NCBI GenBank assembly: GCA_937901485.1
Contig: CALGTT010000488.1
Span: forward strand, 1-22,209
From: an uncultured Ruminococcus sp.
GTDB taxonomy: Bacteria > Bacillota > Clostridia > Oscillospirales > Ruminococcaceae
Direction: 5' to 3'
DNA length: 22,209 nucleotides
The notes below the pieces were generated by a model. The model saw nothing but the letters and a program-made list of their open reading frames with translations, was not told the DNA's origin and ran no database searches. Position numbers and translations under genes: made by a program. Every line of letters begins with the position of its first letter. The first letter of the stretch is position 1. Positions 7,597 to 15,733 of this stretch are shown piece by piece.

Positions 7597-8463
7597 ATGG
7601 GGAATTTTTTCAAAAGCACCAAATGCAAGATCATTCTCTTCATTATCGCGCTGCTCATCGGTGTGATGATCTATGCCGTGTCGCAGGGCGGGTATACACT
7701 CAGCAGCATCAGCGCATTCAATGCCGTGACTGCACCCTTCCAGCGTGCATCCAATGCCATTTCGGAGAAGGTGGAGCATGTGCTGGATATGTACAGCAAT
7801 GCGCAGGCATATTATGACGAGAATCAGGAGCTGAAACGTGAGGTAGCTGATCTCCACGCGGAGCTTGCCGATTATGAAGCGACCAAGGAGGAGCTTGCCG
7901 AGCTGCAGGAATTCATGGGGATCAAGGAGGCAAATCCGGATTTCACACTGACTTCTCCGTTCGATGTGGTGGGCTATGTGGCAAACGATCCCTACAGCTC
8001 TTTCTTCATTGACGGCGGTACGGATGACGGCATTTCTCTCTACGATCCCGTTATGACAGTACAGGGACTTGTCGGCATGATCACGGAGATCGGCGCAGAT
8101 ACCGCAACGGTAACGACGATCCAGTCCCCCGACATCTATATTTCTGCGATCAGCAGCAGAACGCGTGAAAAGGGTATCATTACCGGCAGCATTTCGATGA
8201 TGCGCGAGGGCTACTGCAAGATGACCTATCTCGACAAGGAAACCAGACTCAAAGAGGATTATGTCATTCTGACAAGCGGTGAAAACGGCTATTTCCCGAA
8301 GGGCTGCGTGGTCGGCTTTGTTGTGGATACGGGACTTGAGGCAACGGGACTGAGTTCCTATGCCAAGATCAAGCCCGCCGCAGATCTGAAAAATCTGACA
8401 AAGGTCGTTGTCATCACGGATTTCAGCGGAAAGGACGGTCGCGATGAGACGGAACAGCATTAA
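7597..8463 (+). CDS. mreC: Rod shape-determining protein MreC
   Basis: MreC links MreB to the outer-face wall enzymes and activates PBP2. The 288-aa protein has a short cytoplasmic N-terminus, one membrane helix (about 10-29), a coiled coil (about 55-105, ENQELKREVADLHAELADY) and a beta-rich extracytoplasmic domain with SSFFIDGGTDDGI and a GLVGMITEIG strand. The start at 7597 is chosen because GGAAGGAGG lies 6 nt upstream; an in-frame TTG 27 nt earlier would put that site inside the gene. The end overlaps mreD by 20 nt, indicating translational coupling. Confidence 0.93.
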   Translation: MGNFFKSTKCKIILFIIALLIGVMIYAVSQGGYTLSSISAFNAVTAPFQRASNAISEKVEHVLDMYSNAQAYYDENQELKREVADLHAELADYEATKEELAELQEFMGIKEANPDFTLTSPFDVVGYVANDPYSSFFIDGGTDDGISLYDPVMTVQGLVGMITEIGADTATVTTIQSPDIYISAISSRTREKGIITGSISMMREGYCKMTYLDKETRLKEDYVILTSGENGYFPKGCVVGFVVDTGLEATGLSSYAKIKPAADLKNLTKVVVITDFSGKDGRDETEQH

Positions 8464-9016
8464 GCAGGAACAGCGCAGATACATGCTGCTGCAAGCCCTG
8501 CAATGGACGGCATACAGCCTGCTGATCTTCGCTGCCTTTGTGATCTCCACTGCCGGCAACCACCTAAAGCCCCTGCTGCTGCTCTCCCTTGCGCTGTGCA
8601 TCTCCTCCCATACCGGAGAGATACAGGCAACTGCCGTGGGCATGGTCTGCGGCTTCCTGACGGACATTGCGTGCGGCAAGCTGCTCGGCTATAATGCCGT
8701 GCTCTTTGTGGTGTGCTGCGTGGGCGTGTCGCTTCTGTACAATTATATTTTGCGGCAGAAAATGCTGAATATCGTCATTCTGACCGCCATCGCCGTGCTC
8801 GTGCAGGGTTATCTGGATTATTTATTTTATTATGCGATCTGGGGACATGAGGATGTCGGGCTGATCTATACAACGATCATTCTTCCCGTCAGCACCCTGA
8901 CGCTGCTCTCTTCGTTCTGTCTGTATTATCCCGTCAAATGGATCGCGGACAAATGCGGCAGCCGGCGCGAAAAGGAGCTGGAAGAAACAAGAATGTCAGC
9001 CTACTATGATTATTGA
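8444..9016 (+). CDS. mreD: Rod shape-determining protein MreD
   Basis: MreD is a polytopic membrane partner of MreC in the elongation complex. The 190-aa protein has about five hydrophobic segments, such as SLLIFAAFVIST, the LLLLSLALCISS run and NAVLFVVCCVGVSLLY. The G-F-L-T-D pattern (MVCGFLTDIACGKLLG) is typical of the family. The ATG at 8444 overlaps the mreC end and has GGAAAGGA 8-15 nt upstream; an upstream TTG in the same frame has no ribosome binding site. It lies between mreC and the PBP2 gene, which fixes the identification of an otherwise weakly conserved family. Confidence 0.88.
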   Translation: MRRNSIKQEQRRYMLLQALQWTAYSLLIFAAFVISTAGNHLKPLLLLSLALCISSHTGEIQATAVGMVCGFLTDIACGKLLGYNAVLFVVCCVGVSLLYNYILRQKMLNIVILTAIAVLVQGYLDYLFYYAIWGHEDVGLIYTTIILPVSTLTLLSSFCLYYPVKWIADKCGSRREKELEETRMSAYYDY

Positions 9017-9057
9017 TCCGCCGTCAGGCAGATTGCCCATCTAATAGGAGAGAACAA

Positions 9058-11049
9058 ATGCGAAGAGTTTCCGATTATGTCAAGATGTCACTGGCAGTCC
9101 TGCTGGTGCTGACGTTTACCGTGTTCTGCGCCATGCGCCTCTTGAAGGTGCAGGTCGTGGAATCCGATTCCTACAACCGCCGCGAGGTCGTTGTTACAGA
9201 ATATACCCAGAAGATCCCGTCCACGCGCGGTGAAATCGTGGATGCCTCCGGTCTGACCATCATCAGCAATCATGTCAGCTATGCGGTCGCGATCGACGAA
9301 AAAAATTTCCCGTCCGATTACCGCGAGGGCAATGCGGTGATCCTCCAGCTTCTGGAGATCCTGCTGGAGTCCGGCGTGGAGTGGAAGGACTCCCTGCCGG
9401 TCACACAGGCAGAGCCGTATGCGTTCGATCCGGAAAGCACGGAGCTGGAGATCACCAACATGAAAAAGAAGATCGGTGTCAATCCCTATGCATCGGCACA
9501 GAACTGCGTTGACATCCTGATCTCGGATTATCAGATCTCCAATGAATACACCAAACAGCAGCAGCGCATGATCGCCGGCATCCGGTATTCCATGCTTGAC
9601 TATGAGTTCTCCATGAGCAACCGCTTTGTGGTTGCTGTCAGCCTGCCGATGGAGCTGGTATCGGAGCTGTCGGAGCTGACCATGCGTCTGCCCGGCATCG
9701 CCATCGTGCAGCAGGCAGAGCGCGTTGTCGAAGTCGGGGATGTCATTCCCCACGAGATCGGCACAGTCGGCCCGATCTTTGCCGAAAATGCGGAGGAATA
9801 TCTGGAGCTTGGCTATGACCTCGACGCTACGGTCGGCATCAGCGGCATTGAGAAAGCCATGGAATCCGCCCTGCAGGGCAAGGACGGCGTGCGCACCATT
9901 ACCTTTGAGGATGGCAATGCTGTGTCCGACACCATCACGGAGGAAATGAAAGCAGGCAATACCGTCATGCTGACGGTGAATGCCGAATTCCAGCGCGGCT
10001 TGCAGGAGATTCTGGAGAATTTCATTGCCAATTTCTCATCCATCAACAAAAAGCCGGAGATCGACAGCAGTAAGGTCAAGAACGGCGCGATCGTGGTGCT
10101 CGATGCCAAAACCGGCGCGATCCTCGGCGAGGCAAACTGCCCGACCTACAACCTCCTCGACTACTCTGAGATGTACGAGGAGCTGCTCCATGCCGAGGGC
10201 AATCCGCTGTTCAACCGCGCCACACAGGGCTTGTACCGTCCGGGTTCGACCTTCAAGACCATCACTGCAACAGCCGGTCTGAACGAAGGTATCATCAACG
10301 GCGGTACGGCGTATCTCTGTGAGCGTGATTATTTCTTCATTGATACGCCTTATAAGTGTACCGGTCATCATAACTATATTTCCGTTGCTCCCGCCCTGAA
10401 GGTGTCCTGCAACTCGTTCTTTTATGAGCTGTCCCGTCATCTGACTATCGACCGCATCGCGAAATATGCCGAATACTATGGCATCGGGCAGAATACCGGC
10501 ATTGAAACGAGGGATTCAGCCGGATTTATGGCAACACCGGAGCGATACCATGAACTGGGAATGCAGTGGACGGTCGGTCAGGTACTGCAGGCAGGTATCG
10601 GCAACAATGAGATCGCTGCAACGCCTTTGCAGCTTGCGTGTGTGGCAAATACCATTGCCAATCAGGGCGTACGCTATGAGCCGTATCTGGTGGACAGCAT
10701 CTGGGATTACGGCATGGAAAACTGCATTTCCAAAACAGAGCCGACCATCGCCGAGCGCATTGAGCTGAATTACAGCTATGTGTATGACTATATCGAGCAG
10801 GGCATGATCGCGGCATCCACCAATGGTATGCCCGCAAAATACTCCCTCGGCAACCTCGGCTACAGCGTTGCCATCAAGACCGGTACGCCACAGCAGGACA
10901 GCCGCGTGCAGGATTCTGTGTTCATCGGCTACGCGCCGGCAAACGATCCGCAGGTGGCATTTGCCGGCATCATCGAGGGCGGCGAATACTCCAAATATAT
11001 GATCCGGGATATCCTCAAACTCTATGAAGAAGTCTATGGTATGAACTGA
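9058..11049 (+). CDS. mrdA: Penicillin-binding protein 2, elongation transpeptidase
   Basis: This class B PBP cross-links peptidoglycan during elongation together with a RodA glycosyltransferase. The 663-aa protein has an N-terminal membrane helix (about 10-30) and a dimerisation/pedestal domain with RGEIVDASG. The transpeptidase domain holds the SxxK motif S397-TF-K400, SxN at 450-452 (SCN) and KTG at 607-609 (KTGT), so all catalytic elements are present. The start at 9058 has AGGAGA 6 nt upstream and is 41 nt after mreD. The mreBCD context and size identify it as PBP2 rather than the division PBP. The partner rodA is not in the window. No good terminator is seen after it. Confidence 0.95.
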   Translation: MRRVSDYVKMSLAVLLVLTFTVFCAMRLLKVQVVESDSYNRREVVVTEYTQKIPSTRGEIVDASGLTIISNHVSYAVAIDEKNFPSDYREGNAVILQLLEILLESGVEWKDSLPVTQAEPYAFDPESTELEITNMKKKIGVNPYASAQNCVDILISDYQISNEYTKQQQRMIAGIRYSMLDYEFSMSNRFVVAVSLPMELVSELSELTMRLPGIAIVQQAERVVEVGDVIPHEIGTVGPIFAENAEEYLELGYDLDATVGISGIEKAMESALQGKDGVRTITFEDGNAVSDTITEEMKAGNTVMLTVNAEFQRGLQEILENFIANFSSINKKPEIDSSKVKNGAIVVLDAKTGAILGEANCPTYNLLDYSEMYEELLHAEGNPLFNRATQGLYRPGSTFKTITATAGLNEGIINGGTAYLCERDYFFIDTPYKCTGHHNYISVAPALKVSCNSFFYELSRHLTIDRIAKYAEYYGIGQNTGIETRDSAGFMATPERYHELGMQWTVGQVLQAGIGNNEIAATPLQLACVANTIANQGVRYEPYLVDSIWDYGMENCISKTEPTIAERIELNYSYVYDYIEQGMIAASTNGMPAKYSLGNLGYSVAIKTGTPQQDSRVQDSVFIGYAPANDPQVAFAGIIEGGEYSKYMIRDILKLYEEVYGMN

Positions 11050-11147
11050 TTGCTGAAATATAGAGAAAAGATTCGTTAAAATCAATAATTTTCAGTCGTT
11101 AAATTGCAATAGTTTTCACAATTTTATGTTTTTCACCTCCCAACAAA

Positions 11148-11175
11148 TTGACAAAATCCGTATTTGTGATATAAT
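11148..11175 (+). promoter_or_regulatory. Near-consensus promoter of the minD-like gene
   Basis: TTGACA (11148-11153) and TATAAT (11170-11175) are 16 nt apart, with TGA before the -10 giving an extended -10. This should be strong. Transcription would begin near 11182, about 100 nt before the start codon. The leader holds only a weak hairpin (CTGCC with GGCAG around a 16-nt loop). Apart from this promoter, the 11050-11283 gap shows no gene. Confidence 0.88.
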
Positions 11176-11283
11176 AATAAGTAGGCATGTTGTACAAAAT
11201 TTTGAAGCGTTGAACTGCCGCAAAAATGATGTAAAGGCAGCTTTGGGAGGAATCTCACGGAACTCTGGAAAGGAGAATTTTTC

Positions 11284-12027
11284 ATGGCAAAGAACCCCAA
11301 ATTGATTGCAGTCACCTCCGGTAAGGGCGGTACAGGAAAATCGACCATCTGCTATGGTCTTGGCTACACATTGGCAAAGCAGGGACATCGTACCCTGATC
11401 ATTGAGTTGGACTTCGGTCTGCGCTGTCTGGATATCATGTTCGGCATGTCCGGCAGTGTGCAGTATGACCTGGGCGATGTGCTCAGCGGCAAAAAAGAGA
11501 TCCTTGATGCCGTTGCACATGTTCCGACTGCAAGCAATCTGAATATTCTCTGTGCACCGAAGGATCCCTTCATGAAGGTAACAGCGGAGGAAGTGGTTGA
11601 CATCTGCCGCCGCATCAGAAAGTATTTCGATTTCATCATCATTGACACCGGTGCAGGCATCAGCTCCCACGTTTTCGACATCGTGGAGCAGGCAAACCTG
11701 ATCCTTGTTGTTACTACACCCGATCCGATCTGCATCCGTGATGCGACGATGATGTCCGATGAATTCTACAGACGCGGCAACAAGCGTCAGCGTCTGATCG
11801 TCAACAAGCTGACGAAGAAGAACATCTCAAGCAAGCTGATCCAGAATCTTGATGAGATCATTGATACTGTCGGCATTCAGCTGCTCGGTGTCATTCCGGA
11901 GGACTTTGCATTGATGGAAGCCACCGGAAAGGGTACACCCATCCCGACCAATGCCCCTGCGCTTTTTGCATTTGATGCGATTTCCAAGCGGCTGAACGGC
12001 GAACAAATGCCGCTTGTAATCAAATAA
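11284..12027 (+). CDS. minD: MinD-like ParA/MinD ATPase
   Basis: MinD-type ATPases dimerise on ATP and, in the classic system, recruit MinC to the membrane to block FtsZ at wrong sites. The 247-aa protein has the deviant Walker A SGKGGTGKST with signature Lys14 and Lys19, a switch I region DFGLRCLD, and switch II IIDTGAGIS. In typical MinD the latter reads D-x-PAG. The C-terminus stops at the point corresponding to the end of the folded domain (ISKRLNGEQMPL), without the extra tail and amphipathic membrane helix of Bacillus MinD. AAAGGAG precedes the ATG. minC and minE are absent nearby. It could instead be a MinD/FlhG-family protein with another role. Confidence 0.75.
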   Translation: MAKNPKLIAVTSGKGGTGKSTICYGLGYTLAKQGHRTLIIELDFGLRCLDIMFGMSGSVQYDLGDVLSGKKEILDAVAHVPTASNLNILCAPKDPFMKVTAEEVVDICRRIRKYFDFIIIDTGAGISSHVFDIVEQANLILVVTTPDPICIRDATMMSDEFYRRGNKRQRLIVNKLTKKNISSKLIQNLDEIIDTVGIQLLGVIPEDFALMEATGKGTPIPTNAPALFAFDAISKRLNGEQMPLVIK

Positions 12028-12074
12028 GGAAATACAATAATGTGCCGCACCAGCGGCGGAAAGGAATGAGATAT

Positions 12075-12479
12075 ATGACAATAGCCTTAATCGCCCACGA
12101 TGCCAAGAAAGAATTGATGGTACAGTTCTGCATTGCCTACTGCGGCATTCTGTCCAGATACAATCTTTGCGCGACCGGAACGACCGGAAAGCTTGTCAGT
12201 GAGGCGACCGGACTGACGATCCAGAAATATATGAGCGGTTCACAGGGCGGCGGTCAGCAGATCGGCGCGAAGATCTCCTGCAATGAGATCGACGTACTGC
12301 TATTTTTCCGCGATCCGATCACCGCTAAGGATTCCGAAAATGCGGATATGGATCTGCTGCGCAGATGCGATGTCCATAATGTGCCGGTAGCTACCAATAT
12401 CGCGACCGGTGAAGCCCTGATCATGGCACTCGAACGCGGCGATCTCGACTGGAGAGAGATCGGAAATCCGACAATCTAA
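12075..12479 (+). CDS. mgsA: Methylglyoxal synthase family protein with altered active site
   Basis: MgsA converts dihydroxyacetone phosphate to methylglyoxal, a bypass of lower glycolysis. The 134-aa protein is clearly of this family: IALIAHD (3-9), phosphate-binding TGTTG (34-38), FFRDP (77-81) and VPVATN (103-108). However, where the family has GGDQQ it has GGGQQ, so Gly60 replaces the catalytic aspartate (Asp71 in E. coli). Ungapped alignment also puts Ser87 at the E. coli His98 position and Ala90 at Asp101. The start at 12075 has AAAGGA 9 nt upstream; an ATG at 12066 abuts that site. It lies 47 nt after minD, probably co-transcribed. Family membership is firm; activity is doubtful. Confidence 0.85.
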   Translation: MTIALIAHDAKKELMVQFCIAYCGILSRYNLCATGTTGKLVSEATGLTIQKYMSGSQGGGQQIGAKISCNEIDVLLFFRDPITAKDSENADMDLLRRCDVHNVPVATNIATGEALIMALERGDLDWREIGNPTI

Positions 12480-12497
12480 CTGGTTTTGCAAATTCTC

Positions 12498-12567
12498 AGT
12501 CTGCTGTAAGTTCGGTTTGCTGTCCGATGGGGGAGCAGAAAAGAAAATGCAGCAGACTTTTATTTTT
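12498..12567 (+). terminator. Terminator/attenuator hairpin before hisS
   Basis: An 11-bp stem (12498-12508 with 12548-12558, one G-U pair) encloses 39 nt and runs into TTTTATTTTT. The hisS ribosome binding site GGAGG (12568-12572) follows at once. The loop holds a second TTTGCTG (12516-12522) and AGCAGA (12534-12539), near copies of the outer arms, so alternative pairings are possible. It may end minD-mgsA transcripts or act as a leader switch for hisS. No T-box consensus is present. Confidence 0.7.
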
Positions 12568-12577
12568 GGAGGTATCT

Positions 12578-13885
12578 ATGGCAAGTATCAAACGACCGAA
12601 CGGAACAGAGGACATTCTGCCGTCCGTCAGCCGTGACTGGCAGAATCTCGAACGGATGCTGCGTGAAATTGCGGATGTATACGGCTTCCGCGAAATCCGC
12701 GTCCCCACCTTTGAACAGACCGATTTGTTCTGCCGCAGCGTCGGTGAAACGACCGATGTGGTGCAGAAGGAGATGTATACTGTTTCTGCAAAGGAATCCA
12801 CGTTCACACTGCGCCCTGAGGGGACAGCCGGCACGATCCGTGCCATGCTGCAGAACGGACTTCTGAATGAAGCACTGCCCCAGCGCGTATACTATATCCT
12901 GTCCTGCTTCCGCCATGAGCGTCCGCAGGCTGGCAGACTGCGCGAATTCCACCAGTTCGGAGTGGAAATGGCAGGCTCTCCGAGTGCATCCGCGGATGCC
13001 GAGGTCATCAGTCTTGCAAAGCAGATCATTGATATGGTCGGCATCAAGGGCATTGCACTGTACATCAATTCCATCGGCTGTCCGAACTGCCGCAAGGCTT
13101 ACCATAAGGCGTTGCAGGAGTATTTTGCAGCCTCGAAGGATCAGCTCTGCGAGACATGTCTGTCCAGACTGGAAAAGAACCCGATGCGCATCCTTGACTG
13201 CAAAAGCCCCATCTGCGGCGAAATTGCAGAGGGTGCACCCGTGATCCTCGACTATCTCTGCGAGGACTGCAGCACACATTTTGAGCAGCTCAAGAAGAAT
13301 CTGGAGATGCTGAAGATCGAATACAAGGTCAATCCCAAGATCGTGCGCGGTCTGGATTACTACACCAAGACTGTGTTTGAGTTCGTCACCACCGACATCG
13401 GTGCACAGGGCACTGTCTGCGGCGGCGGCAGATATGACGGTCTGATCGGTCAGCTCGGCGGTCCGGATACCCCCGCACTCGGCTTTGGCATGGGACTTGA
13501 ACGTCTGCTGCTCACACTGCGCAATCAGGGCGTTGTTCTCTCCGACGAGGAAAGCTGCGACATCTACCTTGCGCCCATGGGCGAGGCTGCGGCGGACAAG
13601 GCATTCGAGCTGACAGCGGCACTGCGTCAGGAGGGCATTTCTGCGCAGACGGATGTCATGGGCAGAAGTCTGCGTGCGCAGATGAAGTACGCGGACAAGA
13701 TCAACGCCAAGTTCACCATCGTCATCGGTGACAACGAGATCGCGGATGGTCTTGCGGATATCAAGAACATGAAAACGGGCGAAAAGACAAGAATTGCCCT
13801 GACGGAGACATTTGCAGAGAATTTCTCCACGCTCCTGCTCGATTCCCTCTTTGCAGGGGAAGACACAGAAGCACTGCTTGGATAA
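12578..13885 (+). CDS. hisS: Histidine--tRNA ligase
   Basis: HisRS charges tRNA-His with histidine using ATP. The 435-aa class II synthetase has PNGTEDILP at the N-terminus, TLRPEGTAG, motif 2 FRHERPQ (111-117) and the histidine-binding RGLDYYT (257-263). GGGRYDGLIGQLGG and a C-terminal anticodon-binding domain follow. The insertion carries paired cysteines (CPNC, CETC, CEDC), a pattern seen in Firmicute HisRS that may bind metal. The start at 12578 has GGAGG 5 nt upstream; an upstream ATG at 12527 would lie inside the terminator-like hairpin. aspS follows after 14 nt, a common pairing in Firmicutes. Confidence 0.97.
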   Translation: MASIKRPNGTEDILPSVSRDWQNLERMLREIADVYGFREIRVPTFEQTDLFCRSVGETTDVVQKEMYTVSAKESTFTLRPEGTAGTIRAMLQNGLLNEALPQRVYYILSCFRHERPQAGRLREFHQFGVEMAGSPSASADAEVISLAKQIIDMVGIKGIALYINSIGCPNCRKAYHKALQEYFAASKDQLCETCLSRLEKNPMRILDCKSPICGEIAEGAPVILDYLCEDCSTHFEQLKKNLEMLKIEYKVNPKIVRGLDYYTKTVFEFVTTDIGAQGTVCGGGRYDGLIGQLGGPDTPALGFGMGLERLLLTLRNQGVVLSDEESCDIYLAPMGEAAADKAFELTAALRQEGISAQTDVMGRSLRAQMKYADKINAKFTIVIGDNEIADGLADIKNMKTGEKTRIALTETFAENFSTLLLDSLFAGEDTEALLG

Positions 13886-13899
13886 TAAGGAGGCACATT

Positions 13900-15681
13900 A
13901 TGGTTGAATCTATGGGAAATCTTCGCCGCACACATGGCTGCGGTGAGGTCACAGAGCCGGGAATGCAGGTCACTGTCGGCGGCTTTGTACAGTATATGCG
14001 AAACAAGAACAAGGTCATCTTCATCGTTCTGCGTGACAGAAGCGGTGAGGTGCAGCTGGTGTTCAATGATGAAACAGACCGTGCCATTTTTGAAAAGGCG
14101 GCATCCGTCAAGAATGAATACGTCCTGCTGGTCAAGGGTACTGCCGTACAGCGTCAGGATGTGAACCCCAACATGAAGACCGGTATGGTCGAGATCGTTG
14201 CGGAGGATCTGCGCATTCTCTCCAAGGCAGAACCGCTGCCGTTCGTCATCAGTGACGAAACGAATGTCAATGAGGAGCTGCGCCTGCAATACCGTTATCT
14301 CGACCTGAGAAGAACACCCCTCCAGCAGAATCTGATCATGCGCCACAAGATCGCAAAGTGCGCAAGAGAATACTACTATGCAAATGATTTCATCGAGATC
14401 GAAACACCCATGATGATGAAGTCCACACCGGAGGGCGCAAGAGACTATCTGATCCCGTCCCGTGTGCACAACGGCAAGTTCTACGCTCTGCCCCAGTCCC
14501 CCCAGATCTACAAGCAGCTGCTGATGGTTGCCGGCATGGAGCGTTATATCCAGATCGCAAGATGCTTCCGCGATGAGGATCTGCGTGCAGACCGTCAGCC
14601 GGAATTTACACAGATCGACTTGGAAATGTCCTATGTTGATGTGGAGGACATCCTCGACATGACCGAGGGCTTCCTCGCAAAGCTCATGTCCGATGTGCTC
14701 GGTCAGGAGATCACACTGCCCCTGCCCCGCCTGTCCTATGCAGATGCCATGAACCGCTACGGTTCTGACAAGCCGGATACCCGTTTCGGCATGGAGATCT
14801 GTGATATTTCCGATCTGGTCAAGGATTGCGGCTTCGGTGTCTTCTCCGGTGCAGTACAGTCCGGCGGCAGCGTTCGCTGCATCGTAGCAAAGGATGCGGC
14901 AAAGGTGCTGACCCGTAAGGAAATCGACAAGCTCACCGAAATGGTGCGCGGCATCGGTGCAAAGGGCCTTGCCTTCATCCGCTGGGCGGACGAAGCTCCC
15001 ACCTGTGCATTCTCGAAGTTCTTCAGTGATGAAGAAATGCAGAATATCCTGAATATCATCGGCTGTGAAAAGGGTGACGTTGCCCTGTTCATCGCGGACA
15101 AGAACAGCGTGACACTGCCCGTTCTGGGTGCACTGCGTCTGCATGTGGCAAAGAAGCTGGACATCATTCCGGAAGAAAAGCTGAATTTCCTGTGGATCAC
15201 ACAGTTCCCGTTCTTCGAATGGGACGAGGATTCCCAGACATGGCTGGCAATGCACCATCCGTTCACCATGCCGGAGGATGAATGCCTGCCGTTCCTCGAA
15301 TCCGATCCGGGCAAGGTAACTGCAAAGGCGTACGACCTCGTTCTGAACGGCGTAGAGCTTTGTTCCGGTTCCATGAGAATCACCGACTTTGAGCTGCAGC
15401 AGAAGATGTTCCGTGCACTTGGTCTGACCGATGAGGAGATCGAAGCAAAGTTCGGCTTCCTCGTAGAAGCATATCACTACGGTGCACCGCCCCACGGCGG
15501 TCTGGGCATTGGTCTGGACAGACTGGCAATGGTTCTGTGCAAGGCAGAGAGCCTGCGTGATGTTGTGGCATTCCCGAAGGTAAAGGATGCCTCCGAGATC
15601 ATGAGCGCATGTCCGTCCGTTGTCGAGAAGGAAAACCTCGATGTGCTGGGCATTGCGGTCGTGGAAAAAACAGAAGAATAA
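13900..15681 (+). CDS. aspS: Aspartate--tRNA ligase
   Basis: AspRS charges tRNA-Asp. The 593-aa protein is the long bacterial type: an N-terminal OB-fold anticodon domain (1-110), class II motif 1 region (RYLDLRR), motif 2 FRDED-LRADRQPE (223-234), and an inserted GAD-like domain (about 300-420). Motif 3 is GLGIGLDRL near the C-terminus. AAGGAGG precedes the ATG and hisS ends 14 nt upstream, so the two form an operon. A terminator follows directly. Whether it also mischarges tRNA-Asn cannot be judged by eye. Confidence 0.97.
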   Translation: MVESMGNLRRTHGCGEVTEPGMQVTVGGFVQYMRNKNKVIFIVLRDRSGEVQLVFNDETDRAIFEKAASVKNEYVLLVKGTAVQRQDVNPNMKTGMVEIVAEDLRILSKAEPLPFVISDETNVNEELRLQYRYLDLRRTPLQQNLIMRHKIAKCAREYYYANDFIEIETPMMMKSTPEGARDYLIPSRVHNGKFYALPQSPQIYKQLLMVAGMERYIQIARCFRDEDLRADRQPEFTQIDLEMSYVDVEDILDMTEGFLAKLMSDVLGQEITLPLPRLSYADAMNRYGSDKPDTRFGMEICDISDLVKDCGFGVFSGAVQSGGSVRCIVAKDAAKVLTRKEIDKLTEMVRGIGAKGLAFIRWADEAPTCAFSKFFSDEEMQNILNIIGCEKGDVALFIADKNSVTLPVLGALRLHVAKKLDIIPEEKLNFLWITQFPFFEWDEDSQTWLAMHHPFTMPEDECLPFLESDPGKVTAKAYDLVLNGVELCSGSMRITDFELQQKMFRALGLTDEEIEAKFGFLVEAYHYGAPPHGGLGIGLDRLAMVLCKAESLRDVVAFPKVKDASEIMSACPSVVEKENLDVLGIAVVEKTEE

Positions 15682-15687
15682 GAATTT

Positions 15688-15725
15688 CCCCTGATTTCAC
15701 AGCGAAATCGGGGGTTATCATTTCT
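15688..15725 (+). terminator. Intrinsic terminator of aspS
   Basis: An 11-bp stem (15688-15698 with 15704-15714, one G-U pair, loop ACAGC) starts 7 nt after the aspS stop and is followed by TTATCATTTCTAT. It also separates aspS from the convergent esterase gene. Confidence 0.75.
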
Positions 15726-15733
15726 ATCAGGTA

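Noticed and set aside
7519..8679. Minus-strand open frame over mreC and mreD
   Set aside because: It mirrors two well-supported genes and shows no start signal or recognisable domain.
12480..12577. T-box riboswitch for hisS
   Set aside because: A tRNA-synthetase leader with a terminator suggests one, but the conserved T-box sequence (GGTGG-N-ACCGCG type) is absent and the leader is too short.
13627..15495. Very long open frame on the minus strand (about 620 codons) across the end of hisS and aspS
   Set aside because: It lies antisense to two clearly identified synthetase genes, has no ribosome binding site and its translation is rich in Cys/His/Leu with no domain. It is a by-product of codon bias.
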